The notes under the pieces were generated by a model. The model was not told where the DNA came from. It was given only the letters and a program-made list of their open reading frames with translations, and searched no databases. A DNA stretch of 64,000 nt from Pithys albifrons albifrons (Eukaryota; Chordata; Aves; Passeriformes; Thamnophilidae). Location: NCBI RefSeq assembly GCF_047495875.1, contig NC_092465.1, positions 10,589,160-10,653,159 of the forward strand. Reading direction: 5' to 3'. A program made the position numbers and the translations under genes. Shown here one piece after another: positions 50,371 to 63,866 of the stretch (position 1 is its first letter; each line of letters starts with the position of its first letter).

Positions 50371-53300
50371 GTGCTCTTCAGGGATCAACATCTTCTATGA
50401 AAGTCCCTGAAGTGCTTAACTCCTCCCTCTAAAAATATCTGAAAGCCAGCAGCTATCACCTGCATCTTGCAGATGCACCACATGAAAACAAACACATGTA
50501 CAATAGCACCCCACTGTTACAGCAACTTGAAGCCACTACAGCCAACAAATGCCAGAGGTGAAGCTCAGTCAGGCTGAAATAGCTTTTTCATCATGGCCCT
50601 CATCCTGAAACTACAAAAATGAATCTTGAAGAGTCAGATCAGCAGCAAGTTATTTTGGCTTTCTACATCCTGTATCTCTGAGAAGAAAAGAGGAAAGAGT
50701 TGCAAGTAATCAGAAATTTGTAAGTCATTACTTTGAAGATGGCTGTTATTCTGGGTTGCTCCACAGATGTCAGAATTATTTACTACAGAAGTTCCTTTGA
50801 TTAACAAAAGAATTTTTATCACTGAATTTCACTAGTTGCAAATGAGCAAGACACCATTTGAAGCACCAAAGAAGGGCTTTCACCACCTCAGAGCATTGGG
50901 GTTTGTAATCACAAGTCTGCAGAATTTATGGCTGAAGTGTGTTTGCATAATGTGATCCCAGATTCCAAGAAACAAGATTCCAAATAATTCAAAGCTAAAC
51001 AAGGGCTCACACAAATAATAAACTGTGAGGTTCTGCAGTGTCTTTTTATTCCAGAAGGTTCTGAACATAGAGAGTTAGCAGCTGGCTGTCTCTTCCCAGG
51101 AACTCACTGGTAGTAACCCCTAAGGTCGGCAGTCCCCGTTAGAGGATGCCAGCACAGCTGAATGCTCTATTCATCATCTGTGCCATTCACAAAGGCTTTA
51201 CACACACACAGACTTCAGAAGGCCAAAGGTTTAGCCAGTCTGTGAAAACTGGGCAATTAGTGCAAAGTCTCCTGTTAAAAGCTGGTGTCCTCAGCTAACA
51301 ATTCACCACGGATCCCTGAAAACAATTAGGGTTGTTAAGGTACAAGGCACTAAAGACATTTTCAGTGTGAAGTCATGTGGCACCCTGGCAAGATGCAGAG
51401 ATTTTATACAAGAGGATACATATGCAAACACATGTTATAAACCTGCTCATGAGAGTCTGCTTGAAATGTCACCTTAGAATCCCAATTCCCTTGAATAAAA
51501 AGGAGTCCTCTATTCTCTTCTGGTCATTTATACAACAGTTCACTGGAGTTGTACATTTACACACGAAGAAGAGAAAGAGAGAGATCCCTGTCCTCTTCTG
51601 CCACCTTTGTGGGGAAGAGCAGTGGGCCTTGATGGACCCTGAAATGAAATGCAATGAAATAAGAGGAATAATGGGCCATGGAGATGGATTTAAAATTCAG
51701 GTCTCCTGTTCAATCCCTCCTCTTGCCTCCTCGTTCAGAAGTAGTGGAGTTCCCTCTGTGCTGGCAATAGATACGGTTTGATTCTTGTAGCCTTTTTTAG
51801 CCCTCTGCAATTTTTAATTATGGTGGAAGGAGGTATTTCACCTCTAGCATTGCAAATTCTCTTCCAAAGGGAAATTCAAACAAGGTTGGTTTTATTCTAG
51901 TTTTGAAAGAAAACAAATTTGGTCATGTCAAAATTTTTCATAAAACAGACTTCCAAGTGTTGACTAACTGTCATCCTGATGCTTTAGTGAGCATTTTAAA
52001 GAGCAAATTTAAAACAGCTGAAATACCAGAAAAAATTAAATAGCAACTCTTGATCTAAGAAAAATATAAATTGATGGAGCACTCTGCACTGGATGCAGAA
52101 TTAAAATGCACCTGGGAAATAAACTGAAATACCTCACTCAATTTTTGTTCATCACAGGTCATCAAGCTAAAATGAGAAAAGCAAACTTACAATGTTTTAC
52201 TAACCAGAGTTATGGAATAGCAAGTGGTCTAGGACTGCTCCCATAGCAGTCTGGGAAAATATGCATTTTTGAAAAGGCTGATTCTTCTGGCAAATTCATA
52301 ACAAAGCGTGGCCACAAGCTGCAAAGGACAGACCACACACATGCTCTCTGGACAACCAGTGACTGGACACAAGTCTTTTGTGTGACTTCTTGATATAAAC
52401 TTAATTGTTACCAATATTTATATAATCTGTAAACAAAGGTCAAGATTTGGTATCAGCTTTCTGCTCCACATGTGCTTAAACAATATGAAAATCAATGCAC
52501 TGTAAAGACACGGTCATGGCCTTTTTTCAAACAGGAAATGTTCCTTGTCACATTTTAAAGGAGAAAATCCCAACCCAGATAAGCACAGATGAGAAGATTT
52601 TCAAAAGTTTTGTTCAACTGCAAAACACAAAGATATTTGCTGTCAAGGCTTCAAAAATACTTTTCCCATTTACCAGCGGGGACTTGGTGACTTTGGCTGG
52701 TATTAACATGTCACAAAGTCATCACATTTCTGCACTTTTTGTATTCTACCTTTAAAATAACCACTAAAATTGCCAGAAGCCCAAGGCAAAATGCTCCAAA
52801 TGGACACAAAATTAGAAGTTTCTCACCTTTTTCCTTTTTTACGAGAAACACATCTACTGACTTGCAGGGTCTGGTTATGACAAACTTTATTCTATAATCA
52901 CTCTAGGAAAGCAGAAGGCACCCTGCAACACCTACCCCACCCCATCCAGCCTTTTCTTTCTTTCTTTGTTCCTTTCAGTGGCAACAGCAGGAAGGAATTT
53001 CATGCAGTGCTGAGGATGAACAATCCAGTTTAATAACACTGCTGGAAATTCACACATCTGGGACAAAAGCAGCAAGCCTCAACCTGAGAGCTGTTTGAAA
53101 CGTTCAGATAGTCTCATTCCGATGAACAAGATTTTCCTCAGTACAAATTTTAGACGACTCGGACAACTTTTTATTCAATTTTACAAACTTCGGACACAAC
53201 ACTTGTGGAAAACCTGCAAGGTAATTTTCAGAGACTTCAAGATCTATGGAGATTCAAAGAACTTTAACTAACTCCCAGTTAGAAGAGAGCACATCCATCA

Positions 53301-53917
53301 CATCTATGTGAGCCCCTGCCACCCAAAGGACTTTCTGTACCCACAGAAATCAGGTATATCCACTTGCAGATTCTTGTCCTCAGCACTAATAAATGTGCTG
53401 TGTACAATGTGCTGGCCAAGAAAAACATTTCTGTTCTCAGTATGAATACTAATCAAGATTTTTTCTCTTTTCCACTAAGTAGACCAAATTCTTGTTCCTA
53501 CTTACTTTTGGCTCTGTCTACCCAATGATTTGAGCATTACCTGCACACTTAGAGAGGTTCAGGGTGCTGCCCATTCCCACTCACAAGCATCCCAATAAAA
53601 CTTCTAGAGCTACAAACCACTCTATACTTCCTTTTAATGACAGTGAAAAAAGAGACATCTCCAAACACCTTCCATCTGTCCCATCAGCAAAAAAGATGCT
53701 TTCAAGAAAGGTTTCCATCCTGTTCTTTAAACAAGAAGGATGGATAAGATCAAACTAAGCTGTTTCAGCACAAGAGAGGAAGTGGGCAGGAGGCAAATGT
53801 GAAGGCATACAGGGAAATACACACACAACCAGTATTTGACTGCAGGGACCTATAATCTGGCAGTTGGAGACATCCAGTTTTTTTTTAACCTTTTGTTCAT
53901 TGTTTTAGTAATTTTAT

Positions 53918-54110
53918 CTCTTGATGACAGATGAGGCGGATATTGCTAGGAAACTAAATGATTTCTTTGACTCAGTGTTCTGCAGAGAGAACGAGGGAAA
54001 CATGCCAAAAATGGAGAGAAATTTCCCGGGGGCAGAAAATGAAAAATTAATGAAATGCGAGGCAAGACACAAGTATGTCAAAGGAACAAAAAGGGGTAAG
54101 AACAATTAAA
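53918..54110 (+). mobile_element. Degraded LINE ORF fragment (CR1/L2-like)
   Basis: On the + strand the bases encode LMTDEADIARKLNDFFDSVF, then CRENEG. The ADIARKLNDFFDSVF pattern is the 'ia..ln.fF.svF' segment that precedes the reverse-transcriptase domain in non-LTR elements of the CR1/L2 type. The open frame ends at about 54107, and the downstream RT motifs are not recognised. The assignment rests on one motif. Confidence 0.5.
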
Positions 54111-55708
54111 ATCAAACAGTGTTCTGGAGAGGTTGAGAGGATCAGCAAGATAGGAGCACTGGTCTGAGGAAGCTCTTTAAGTGTCCCTGATGAGCAGATG
54201 AGAGACTGGGAGATCTCAGGTTCAGGACAGTTAGTGAGGAACATCAGGCTCCCTGAGCCTAGTCTGAGCACTGGGAAAAGTTACTGGCAGTAACTTAAGA
54301 GTTACACACATTCACAGGAAGGACATCAAAGTAGACAGACTTCTTTTTTTTCCTAGCAGGAGGTGACAGTGAGGACAGGCCCAGGATGAATAAGCCAATG
54401 TCACTGACTGATTTCCAGCAGGCAAGGACCTTCTCTATAATCAATGACAGCAAGTGGAGAAGACAGTGTAGGTATGTGGCAACTTAGCAGGTAGGGGGAA
54501 AAAGTAACATGTGGGCTAATTATTGTACATAAAGCTGTATACATATTATTGTACACAGAGGTGTTCTGCACCCATGATCTGGTTATTGAAAGGCTGTGTT
54601 AGCAGTCAGTCCAGATTTGCTGCTCCCACCTTGCAGCCACTCAGCTGCCCATGAGCTGTTTAGCAGAGCAGTCGAAGGTTCTGTATCCGAGTCTCTAACT
54701 TAATCACAGCTTGGGGCTGCCAGACTGATTCTGCCTGCTGATCCTGCAGCCTCCCTGGGTTTGTGACTGCAGTCCTTGCTTGGAAACAGCTCTCTTGTGG
54801 TGGGGGACAGCAGGAGAAGGCGATGGATTTAGTCTGAAACTCAAGAAGGCACTCAGGCATATGGTTATGCTGCTTTGGGACAGGGCTGTTTTCCTAGATT
54901 AGTGAGTGACGCTTCAGCTTGCTAATAATAACACAGAGGAAGACTGGATGCAGAAACACAAAGAAATGAGAACACAGGTCAGTCACTCACTTCTGAGAAC
55001 AGAAGGGAAAAAGGATAATGCTGGAAAACAAACTGTTGAAAGGAAAAGCTACCTTGATGATGGTGCAGGGTGTTGACCAAGAAAGCATCCCCAATGACAA
55101 GAAAAAAAGCAAACAGGCCAATGGTGGAGAACAGACAGCACCTCCTTTGCAAAAAGCAGAAAAGGGCTACTTGAGGACCATTTCCCAGAGACCAAGATGT
55201 TTCGCAGGACACAGTTATAGCCTCCAGTCTCTTTAATTCTCTTTTAAAAGGATTAATTTTCTAACAAGGGTATTTGCCAACAGATCACATGGTGAGCATG
55301 GAATATCTGCTGGCATCAACTAGGTTGTGTTCCCCTACCAAAGCAGCCAGCATTTCTGTTTTACAGAAGCAGAGTGAGGAGAACTGTCAGATGGCAAGAG
55401 AGGTGCCAAGACTTCCTTGATGGAAGGTGATAGACAGGTTTCACACTTCCATACCAACTGTTTCAAAATCTGATTTTTCAATCACTTTTAATAATTTCTC
55501 TGGATCCAAAATAAATGTGGACAGATGACATGATACTCAGACAAAACCTGACTCTCCCAGTGGGAGGAGGAATATTCCTGTGGTTTGTATGAGCTCACCT
55601 TTTAAAGCCAAAGAAAGTAACATTTTTCCTATATGCAGCCATTACATTTCCTTTCTGTGCATCTCCTCCTTCCTGTAAAAGAAAAACACTCACGACTAAG
55701 TAAGATCC

Positions 55709-55736
55709 AATATATATAATTATGTATATATATAAA
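55709..55736. repeat. AT-dinucleotide microsatellite
   Basis: Imperfect TA repeats interrupted by ATTATG. It is short. Confidence 0.85.
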
Positions 55737-58700
55737 GTGTGATGCTGGAAGAAACCTGCTGCCAGAAACCCTGGATGCTTTGGGACCAAAGCTATGTAGA
55801 AATCCACTGGAGCCCTTCATTTTCACAGCTTGGTGGGCACCTTCCAAGACCCTGCACAAAGCTGTACCCCAGAGCCTCTCCTGTGAGTGTGAGGGAACTC
55901 ATGGATTTTACATCAGGAATGGCACAACATGAGAAACAGCCCCATTCCTACCAAACTGACTGGCAGGCTTTTCCCCCAGAGTGTTTCACCAGTTCAACAA
56001 GAATAAACACGTCATAACTGGCTGTCCACCGACAGCATTGGGGTGAAGTGCTGCTCACCAAGCCCAGGCCAGACAAAAGCCAAAGGGCCAGCTGGTGCCT
56101 GCCAAAGGGAGCCAACAGCAGGCAGCAAAGGCTCAAGGTGGAAAGCTGAGTGCCAGATTTTGACTTCAGGTACGTCTGTGCAGCCTTGTGAGTCCCCGGG
56201 TCTGAAAGGGGATTTGTGCAGGTGTAGCCAGCACTTTCACTGTATTTATTGCAGCACCAGGTTTAAAGAGCTGGTACAATGGCACAATGATGAGCAATGA
56301 CATCACAGCCCAGATTTGCTTTTGGATCTACATCTGTTCATCAGGATTTTTGGCTGCCACCTCCAGAGCCAAGGTTTTCATTGGGCTCTTTGGTGCCGGC
56401 TGGATCCTCAACAGCTGGAGTCAGCAGCTGTAACTCCACATTGCTGCACTGAAACCCAGGGAACTGCTGTGCTTTGTCCCAGCTGAGGATCTGGCCCATA
56501 GAAGGAGAGAGATCACATCATAAGGGAAACAGCTTCCCTGAGGAGCAGGACTGCGGAGCCATTGAGTCTGCCATCTGGCTTTGCAGCACAAGGGCTGACA
56601 GGAGGAAAAGAAGGAAAGACTCCAATGAGCTGCTACCTGGCTGTGCAACTGCTCTGCATTTGGGCTGGAGCAAAAACCCTTGCACGGAACCTCTCCTACT
56701 TGGAAGCACCAGCTCTTGCACTGGATATTGCTATGCATTTTCCTGCATATAAATCAGCTGCATCACCGTGACTCTCTAATTCATTCACTGGCACAAGTCA
56801 GTCCTAAATAAAACTCAGCACTTCGCAGATTTGATTCCCACACAGAAAAAAAAAGAAAAGAAAAAAGTGAAAAAGCAGCTTTCTAGCTTTTCTCAAAAAT
56901 CCAACACAAAGTAATGACCAGAGCAGGCTGTGAACTACTTGGGAAGTAACATCACAGGCAGAGATGAACCTCAAGGTCCTTTGGGCAAGACTACTTTGGA
57001 CAGCCGTCATGACACCTCTCATACATTCTGTCACAGACCAGGCCCCACACACTGGTGGTTCTTCCATGGTCTCATTCTGTTGCTTTCCCAGTGTGTACCC
57101 CTCACATGCTGCAGGGAGCACCTGCCCCCTCTGTGGCAGAGGATGTGCCTCAGGAGAGATCAGGGCATTTGGGGTGCTCAAGGCTGGCTCCTGTGCCGCG
57201 TGCGAGAGCTGTGAGCCACAGAGCTGAAATGGCCACATGGGGAGAGGCAGTTGGGCTCTTGGGGAAGAAGTGTCTCCAAAATCCATGCGTGAACACATCC
57301 TTTTGTGTAAGAGAGGGAGAAAAGCTCCTGATATTCAGGGCTCTTCAGCACATGAGAAAGGTGTTCAACCCACAGTTTATCCCTGGGCCCCTTTTCTGCA
57401 TTTACACATTAGATATCATATCACCTTGTGCTGGACCCCAACCCTGGGGTGTCCTGCAGTCTCTGGGTGGTCCTGACGTCCCTTGCAGAGTAATGTTAAA
57501 GACAAGCCTCTGAAAAAAACCAGCAAGAGGCTGGTTCATCATCAACAGGCACGTCTCCAGGCAAGCCACTGACCCTTACTGTGAAACTCATAATTACAAG
57601 GAAAGCCAAAAGAATCCAATTTTCATAAGAGGTGTGTGTGGCAGGCAATCACTGAATTAATGTTTCAGCTTGTCAGAGCATCTCCTCATGAGATCTTAAT
57701 ATTATGAGATTACGAAAATCTGAATGTGAAGCTCAGCCACAACATAAAAGCCATGCTATCTGTCAAAGTCATCAGCAGCCTTGTCCATGGGATTTAACAG
57801 TCAAACCCCCAGCCTAGAGCCTGTCAGCTCTGTCTCCTGCAGCAGATAACACATTTAGCAGCAAAACTTTTTCACAGGAAGACAAAAAATTGACCACAGA
57901 AGTGAACTTTGGATTTTAGAATCTCCTTTCTTTTATTGGTGATGAACATGTAATAAAGAGGGGGGAAAGCTGTAAACCAACTGAAAAACAGATGTAAGTA
58001 TTTCTAAATTAGACTGGAAGGTTTTTCTGCCAGAGGATTAACACACCTGACCTGCAGCACTTCCAGGACTGCATCCCCCAAAAAATTCCAAATTTAACAA
58101 GTAGGTTTGAAATTTGCACAGAGTAATAGCTGACCTTGATAATCATTGATCAGAAAGCACTTTAGTAGAGAGCAATCCCCTTGCAATCCATGTGTAAAAG
58201 CTTTTATAGAGCTCCCAGCATTGCTGAAACAGTGGGGCTGGTATGGTTAGAAGGAAACAGCACTTCTGCTCAGCCTCTACATTCCCCTGGAGGACACAAC
58301 AACAGAGTACAAAATCAAAAATTTGAATTAACCAAGTCCAGGAAAGCTCTAACTGGGGAATTCAAAATGACCAAAACCGAGTGAAAAACTGCTTCCTGAG
58401 CAGCTGCAATCACTGTGTCACAAGGCAGCCTGGGCCTGAACAAGGGTGGGTGAGCAGCAAGCAGGTTTGCTCCAATGACAGCACAAATGGTGCCTGGGTT
58501 GCACAGTGACTTACCCCACTTCACTGAGAGCACACAGTCACCTCGAGCTGCGAGCTGAGCCTGAAATCCTGCCCTGCCCCACTACAGTCAGTACAAAAAT
58601 GCAAACCCCAAAGGTACATCACATGCACTTTCTCAGATGCACCCCCGAGCTGCTGCAGGAGCTGGGGTGCTCCTCCCCACCCTGCGCGCTCCCAGTGCCA

Positions 58701-59699
58701 AATGCAGTGGCAGCGCGGCTTGGAGGGTTCCAGTGCTTGCTCAGGAATCACTTGCTACAAGCAAAGGAATATTTGACGTTCTACCTGAAGGAGCTGGCAA
58801 ATTAGCCCTCTGAACCTGCCTCAACTGGGCTGTGTTAAAAGGGAGAGCCTTCATTCTCAGCAGTAAATCTGTAATTCAGTCGGCACACTGAGCAGCAGGA
58901 TAAGGGGGGGCATCTGACACCGAACAGATGTCAGATTTTATCTTTTTGTTTTTTCCTCTCCTCCTAGTCTAGACAGTGGGTCTCACGTGTTCTCACCTGG
59001 GGACACGTCTGCTTGATCAGGCTCGTGAAAACAGTCAGTGATGCACCTTGTGTGGATCACCTGGAGAGATCCAGTATCTCAGGGGAATGCCTCCATCATC
59101 CTGAGGTGACAATGACAGCCCACCACAGGCTGGAGGCAGGATGCCAAGGCAAGGATGAGCTGGTCTGCTCTACCATTCAAACCAGACTGACAAAACCAGT
59201 GGGAACACACAGGATGGAGGATGAGTGCTTGCCCCAGTGCCATGGTACAGGCAGCAGAGCATATCCTGCACCCCACACCCCAACCAGCAGCTGGGAGCCC
59301 ATTAATGAGGACAGGGAGAATAAAAGCCACAAATCTCCCCCACCTGCTCATCTCTGAGACATTGGAAACACTGTCCTAAAATTCTTTGTTCTCAGTGTTT
59401 GCAGGTCACCTTTTTGATAAACTAGTTTCCAGCGAAACTTTTAATGACGAGTGAGGCACTTGTGAGCTCCCGGGGCAGGGGAAGCCCCTGGGCCCGTGTC
59501 ACTTCCCAGGAGCATGTTGAAGGGGAGGCTGCTGGGCTGGGTGCCCCAGATCTCCAGCAGCACCCTCTGCTCAGCACACAAACCCTGCACCCTCAAGCCT
59601 AACAGTAGGATCTTGTTTAAGATGTTTAAGACAAGTGGGTCAGCTACCAAGGCTGCATAAATGGCATTTCCTGAAGGGTGTTGTTATTTATACTGCACC

Positions 59700-59870
59700 A
59701 CAGGGGACTCTGGAGATTCAAAGACAAATAAATCATGACAAACTCCTTCCCCCAGGGGCTTTGTAATGTACAACTCGAACCCTCCGGGATGTTAAATGCC
59801 TCCTGCGAGGTGCCAAGTGCTATCAGCTCCCACTGATGTTAATAGATATAAGGATGCTCACACCTTGAAA
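59700..59870. repeat. Possible ancient amniote repeat with imperfect inverted arms
   Basis: The left part (AAACTCCTTCCCCCAGGGGC then TTTGTAATGTACAAC) resembles an amniote 'acagtccctgccccaaagagcttacaatcta' block. The right part (GAGGTGCCAAGTGCTATCAG, CTCCCACTGATGTTAATAG, AGGATGCTCACACCTTG) resembles the 'gaggtgctgagcac..cagctcccattgacttcaatgg..gctcagcacctt' hairpin unit common in turtle genomes. It is strongly diverged, and the family name is not known to me. Confidence 0.4.
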
Positions 59871-60406
59871 GACAGCACTTTCAAATTTTTGTGATCTCCA
59901 CAAGTATGGCTACTTACAGTTTTAACATAATGAAGTAGCAGATGACACCTCTGCCTAAGAATAATATTCTGCAAAGGACAGGTGGAGGACAAGACCACCT
60001 AAATTTCCATCCCTAGCTCCTACACTACAGGGATTTGCTGGTAGGAGATGGATGTCTCTGAGAGGATGAACAGAAAGGTGAGCTCATATAGAGGGCAAAC
60101 ATCACACCCAGAGCTGACCTTCAGCACCGGCTGGGACAAGACAATGCCCTAACCTGCCTCTGGGGTATTTCTTTGTTTTGGGTTTTTGGGTGGTTTTTTT
60201 AGCGTTTCCATTTCAGCTGTTTCATAAATGTTAGCTGTGTTATAGTAAATGGTCTACTAAAAACTCCTTAAAACTCCTTTCCTAACAAATAAGTGATCCA
60301 GATGGAAGAGATGCAGGGGTGTCCCAGATCATCAGACTATAAATCTGATTCAGCTGCTGCCTCCAAGCCAATCTTTTAATTAATTTTTCTCCTTGTATAA
60401 GTGATT

Positions 60407-60510
60407 TTGTGTTTGAGGGGTTTGTTGTTTGTTGGGAGGGGGCATTGAGTTGGTGGGTTTTTTGTTTAGTTTGTTTTTTGTTGTTATTGGTTGGGGGGGC
60501 CTTTTTTGTT
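60407..60510 (+). repeat. G/T-rich simple sequence
   Basis: This holds TTTG/GTTT runs with several G runs (GGGG, GGG, GGGGG, GGG, GGGGGGG). A shorter TTTTGGG stretch lies at about 60170-60202. On the minus strand it is A/C-rich like the tracts at 20.2 and 47.8 kb. Confidence 0.8.
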
Positions 60511-62307
60511 AAGGTTTTATTTTTCCCATGAGTCTTGCAGCCATGGGCTTGGCTTTTATTTATCTTTTTTTTCTTTTTCCCCTCAATCTTTAAATCTCCA
60601 GGTAATTTAAGCTTCTTTCCCCATGTAATCCTTGCTCAGGGCATGCCATAATTCCATAAAAATTTCAACATACAGAGAGACAGGTCAATCCTTATAATGA
60701 AGCTTATCTTGGGGGAGTTGTAATACTTGAGATAGATAGTTGATGCAATATTTATATGCTCTATTTATTAACACCTTTGATGACTAATGGTGAAGGTTAT
60801 TTGTGTTTTCTGGGTTTTTAAATCAAATTATCTGTATTTCCTTATAGATGGAAACAGATTATGATGGTCTTCTGCCAAGTGCAACAGAAACCACCCTTCA
60901 AATGCCTAAGGAAAACAAGGTTATTCTGGTATGTGCAGGAGGGGAAATAGTGTACACCAGCTTTTCATTGGGAGAACTTGAAGTGTTTTGAAGAGGTCAA
61001 GGATGGGAAAGAGACAGTGTCCATTACAGTCAGTTAAGTCACCTTTTAAACTTCAAGTCTTACAAGCTGAGAGACAGAGAAGCACAGACTCTGTGGGTTT
61101 AGATATATACAGAAAAACCCAGAAGAACCTCACTGTGAGTGATGCTCCCACAGGGAGGAGTGGACACAGGCCCTGCATTTCTGGAGCAGAGTCCACTCTG
61201 CTGTGCTTCCAGCTCTGAGCTGCCAAACTCCCCCCAGCACCCACACATCGCTCACAGTGCCCTGCTCTATAACCAGGTGGAGGTGGGGCTTTCACATTCA
61301 AGCAACTCTGGAAAGGGGCAGGACAACTTTCATTTTTATTGCCCACAGCTTCAAAAAGTTTCAAAAGCAAATCCTGTTAGTACAAGAACTGCTTCCAGTG
61401 CCAGAGACAGTAATACAAATACAGGTAGTGTCCTAAAAATAAACTGCTTCCCAGGTGGATAGAGATGTGAAGAGTCAGAAGAGAGGTGTGAGCTTATTTA
61501 CAGACTGGCAGAAGGCTTTCCAGCCTCGTCATCCTCTGCTTCCCAAAGGACTCCTTAAGCATGTTATTGTTTTCACTGGGATTTCATTCCAATGGGGGGA
61601 AACAATCCATCAAAGATATTTTCTTACTCTGCTCTAAAATGCTGCTTGGCTTTATGAGGTAATAATAAACATATTCATATTAAATTTTATTCCCGTGAAA
61701 GACAAACAGCAGCAGCAGTATAAGAGCAGTTGCTCTGACTTAAGCTCCATATTTTCCCAATTCACTGACAAAACCAGATTTCCCTTCCATCTTGCATTTA
61801 AGACAGGACTAGACTTTAAATGAGGAATGCTTTTGCAGGTGTCATTTTTGCATAATTAGGCCCCCCCATTTTGCCAGCCTTCGAGAAGGGAGAGAGAGCC
61901 AGGCTGAATACTTGTGCTTCCTTCTGCTTCTTTGTGGCTGCAAATCAAAGACCTAGAGAATACTCTGCACTCTAAATTCATTTAGAAGGTTGAAAACCGC
62001 AATAAAGGCTCAGGGCTTCAAAAAGCCATACCCGAGTACTGCACTAACCATTCCTTCTTCCACATGGTTATCTCAAATTGCTTTGACTACTTGTTACATA
62101 GATCAAACTTGGATTTCTGCTTGTATCTTGTTAAAGCAACTTCCCAGTCACCAGCACAGCTCTGAGATGGCAGCGAGAGCACTGCTTAGAAACTCATCCA
62201 GATAACAAGAAAAAAAAAATCAAAGATTACAACTTGTGTTATAAATACAGTGTACAGGCCACTTGCAAAAGTCAAGAGTTGTGAAAACTAGACAGAGAAA
62301 ACTGAGC

Positions 62308-62314
62308 ATGTGTA

Positions 62315-62348
<34 letters not shown>

Positions 62349-62392
62349 CACACACATATATATAGAATATACACACATACAGATAGATATGC
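62308..62392. repeat. TG/TA/CA compound microsatellite with perfect palindrome
   Basis: A (TG)n run passes into (TA)6 and then (CA)4 and imperfect TA/CA units. The segment 62329-62356, (TG)4(TA)6(CA)4, is a perfect 28-bp palindrome able to form a hairpin or cruciform; the alternating purine-pyrimidine run is also Z-DNA-prone. Confidence 0.92.
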
Positions 62393-63839
62393 ATGATATT
62401 AACCTATCAGATTACCAGCCTAGGTATAAAAAGAAGTGCAACACCACTAGGAGCTGAAAGAGATAATTTTTGGAGATGCTTTGGCATGGAAAGGGCTTTT
62501 TGCTTTGCCATCCGTATCTATAAGATATATGGATTTCTACAGGATGTGAACTCACTGTGTCACTCTGGTTTCCCGGATGGCCTGTGCTGTTTCTCCAGCA
62601 GCAGCTCACATTACATCCATGGCATGACTCTTTCTGGCTGCCACCTGATCGAGATGTGGGTGACACGGTTGATTTCAGGGGCTGAGTGATGTTGTACCCT
62701 TACATAGAAAGGAATTGTCCTTTCCACTCCTGATAATTTCAACATCTCTAATGGCCTTTCATTTAACATCTCTGCAGAGGATGGAATTGTCGTCCCAATG
62801 TTATTAAAGATTGGTTCATACTATTTACCTGAATGCAAGACTTTATTGTCTTGTTCCTCAGTACAATGTGACAAGCAACTGAGCAACAGCTTTTTGCTGT
62901 TTGTGTGCCTTTGTGTGCTCTGAGAGCACCTCCAGTGCTGTTTCGCAGCACCAGAACTGGGCAAAATGGCCACTGGTATTAGAATAATGGAGATGATAAC
63001 ACTTTTATCTAATAGCACTTGATTTGTGTCTGTTACATACAGTTATAATGTTCCATAACACAGGCAGTTGTGCACATGCTGTGCCCTGCCGAATAACCCA
63101 GTTTAAATTTCTATGAACAGGCACAACACAAACTATCTCCCTCTCCCCAGAATTTTTCCTTTGTCCATAATACGTTTTCAAGCAGCTTTTGTTTGCAAAT
63201 AAAAATGCTTGTGAGGCATCATCTCATTTAGTCAGGCCCTGAGAAAGGCAGATATGGCTTGAACACTGGCTGATAGTCATGTCTCCCAAACAGTTAGTGC
63301 TTGCAGATCTAGGAAAGCCATTTAAGTGGATTTGGCAAGACACACAAGGTAATGTTTACACTTCTTTGTACACAGATCTGTCCTTAGATGTATTGAAGAA
63401 ATTTTTGTTAAGTTTGAGAGATCTACTATTGGTTTGGATACTCAAAGGTCCCCTCTGCTATTGAGTTTGTTTAAAAACCACTGTCCTGAAGGCTGTGCCA
63501 GGGGCTTACCAATGTCCAAATACCACTGTCAGCACCTGCAGCCATTTGTTGGGTGCTTCATTTTGAAGTGGAGAAAGAAAGAGGTGCTTGCAGAGCACTC
63601 ATCTGCACAGTGTGAGATGGAGGTCCTTCTCGGCTTAAACCAGTGCTGAGGACTGAAGGACACCACACATCATCGCTTCATTCTTCACACAGGAGAAAAA
63701 TGTCAAGGAACCAGCTCTTTCCTATTTCCTTATGTTGATGGTCAGACCTGGCCACAGGAGATACTTTCAAGCCTTCAGCTACCAGCTACTCTCATTTCTG
63801 AAATTATAGAGTTCTACAACGTATTATCCCAACCACATT

Positions 63840-63866
63840 AAAAAAAAAAAAAAAGAAAGAAACAAA
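63840..63866 (+). repeat. A15 tract followed by GAAAGAAA
   Basis: Fifteen A are followed by GAAAGAAACAAA, like the tract at 34035. No retroposed body is recognised to its left. Confidence 0.8.

Noticed and set aside
55345..55420. Possible MIR-like 'gttttacagaagcagagtgagg' fragment
   Set aside because: Similarity covers too few bases and the downstream order is not kept.
56804..57298. 164-codon minus-strand open frame
   Set aside because: Low-complexity Phe/Leu run at one end, no domain, and overlapping open frames on the opposite strand. It looks like chance in a locally GC-richer stretch.
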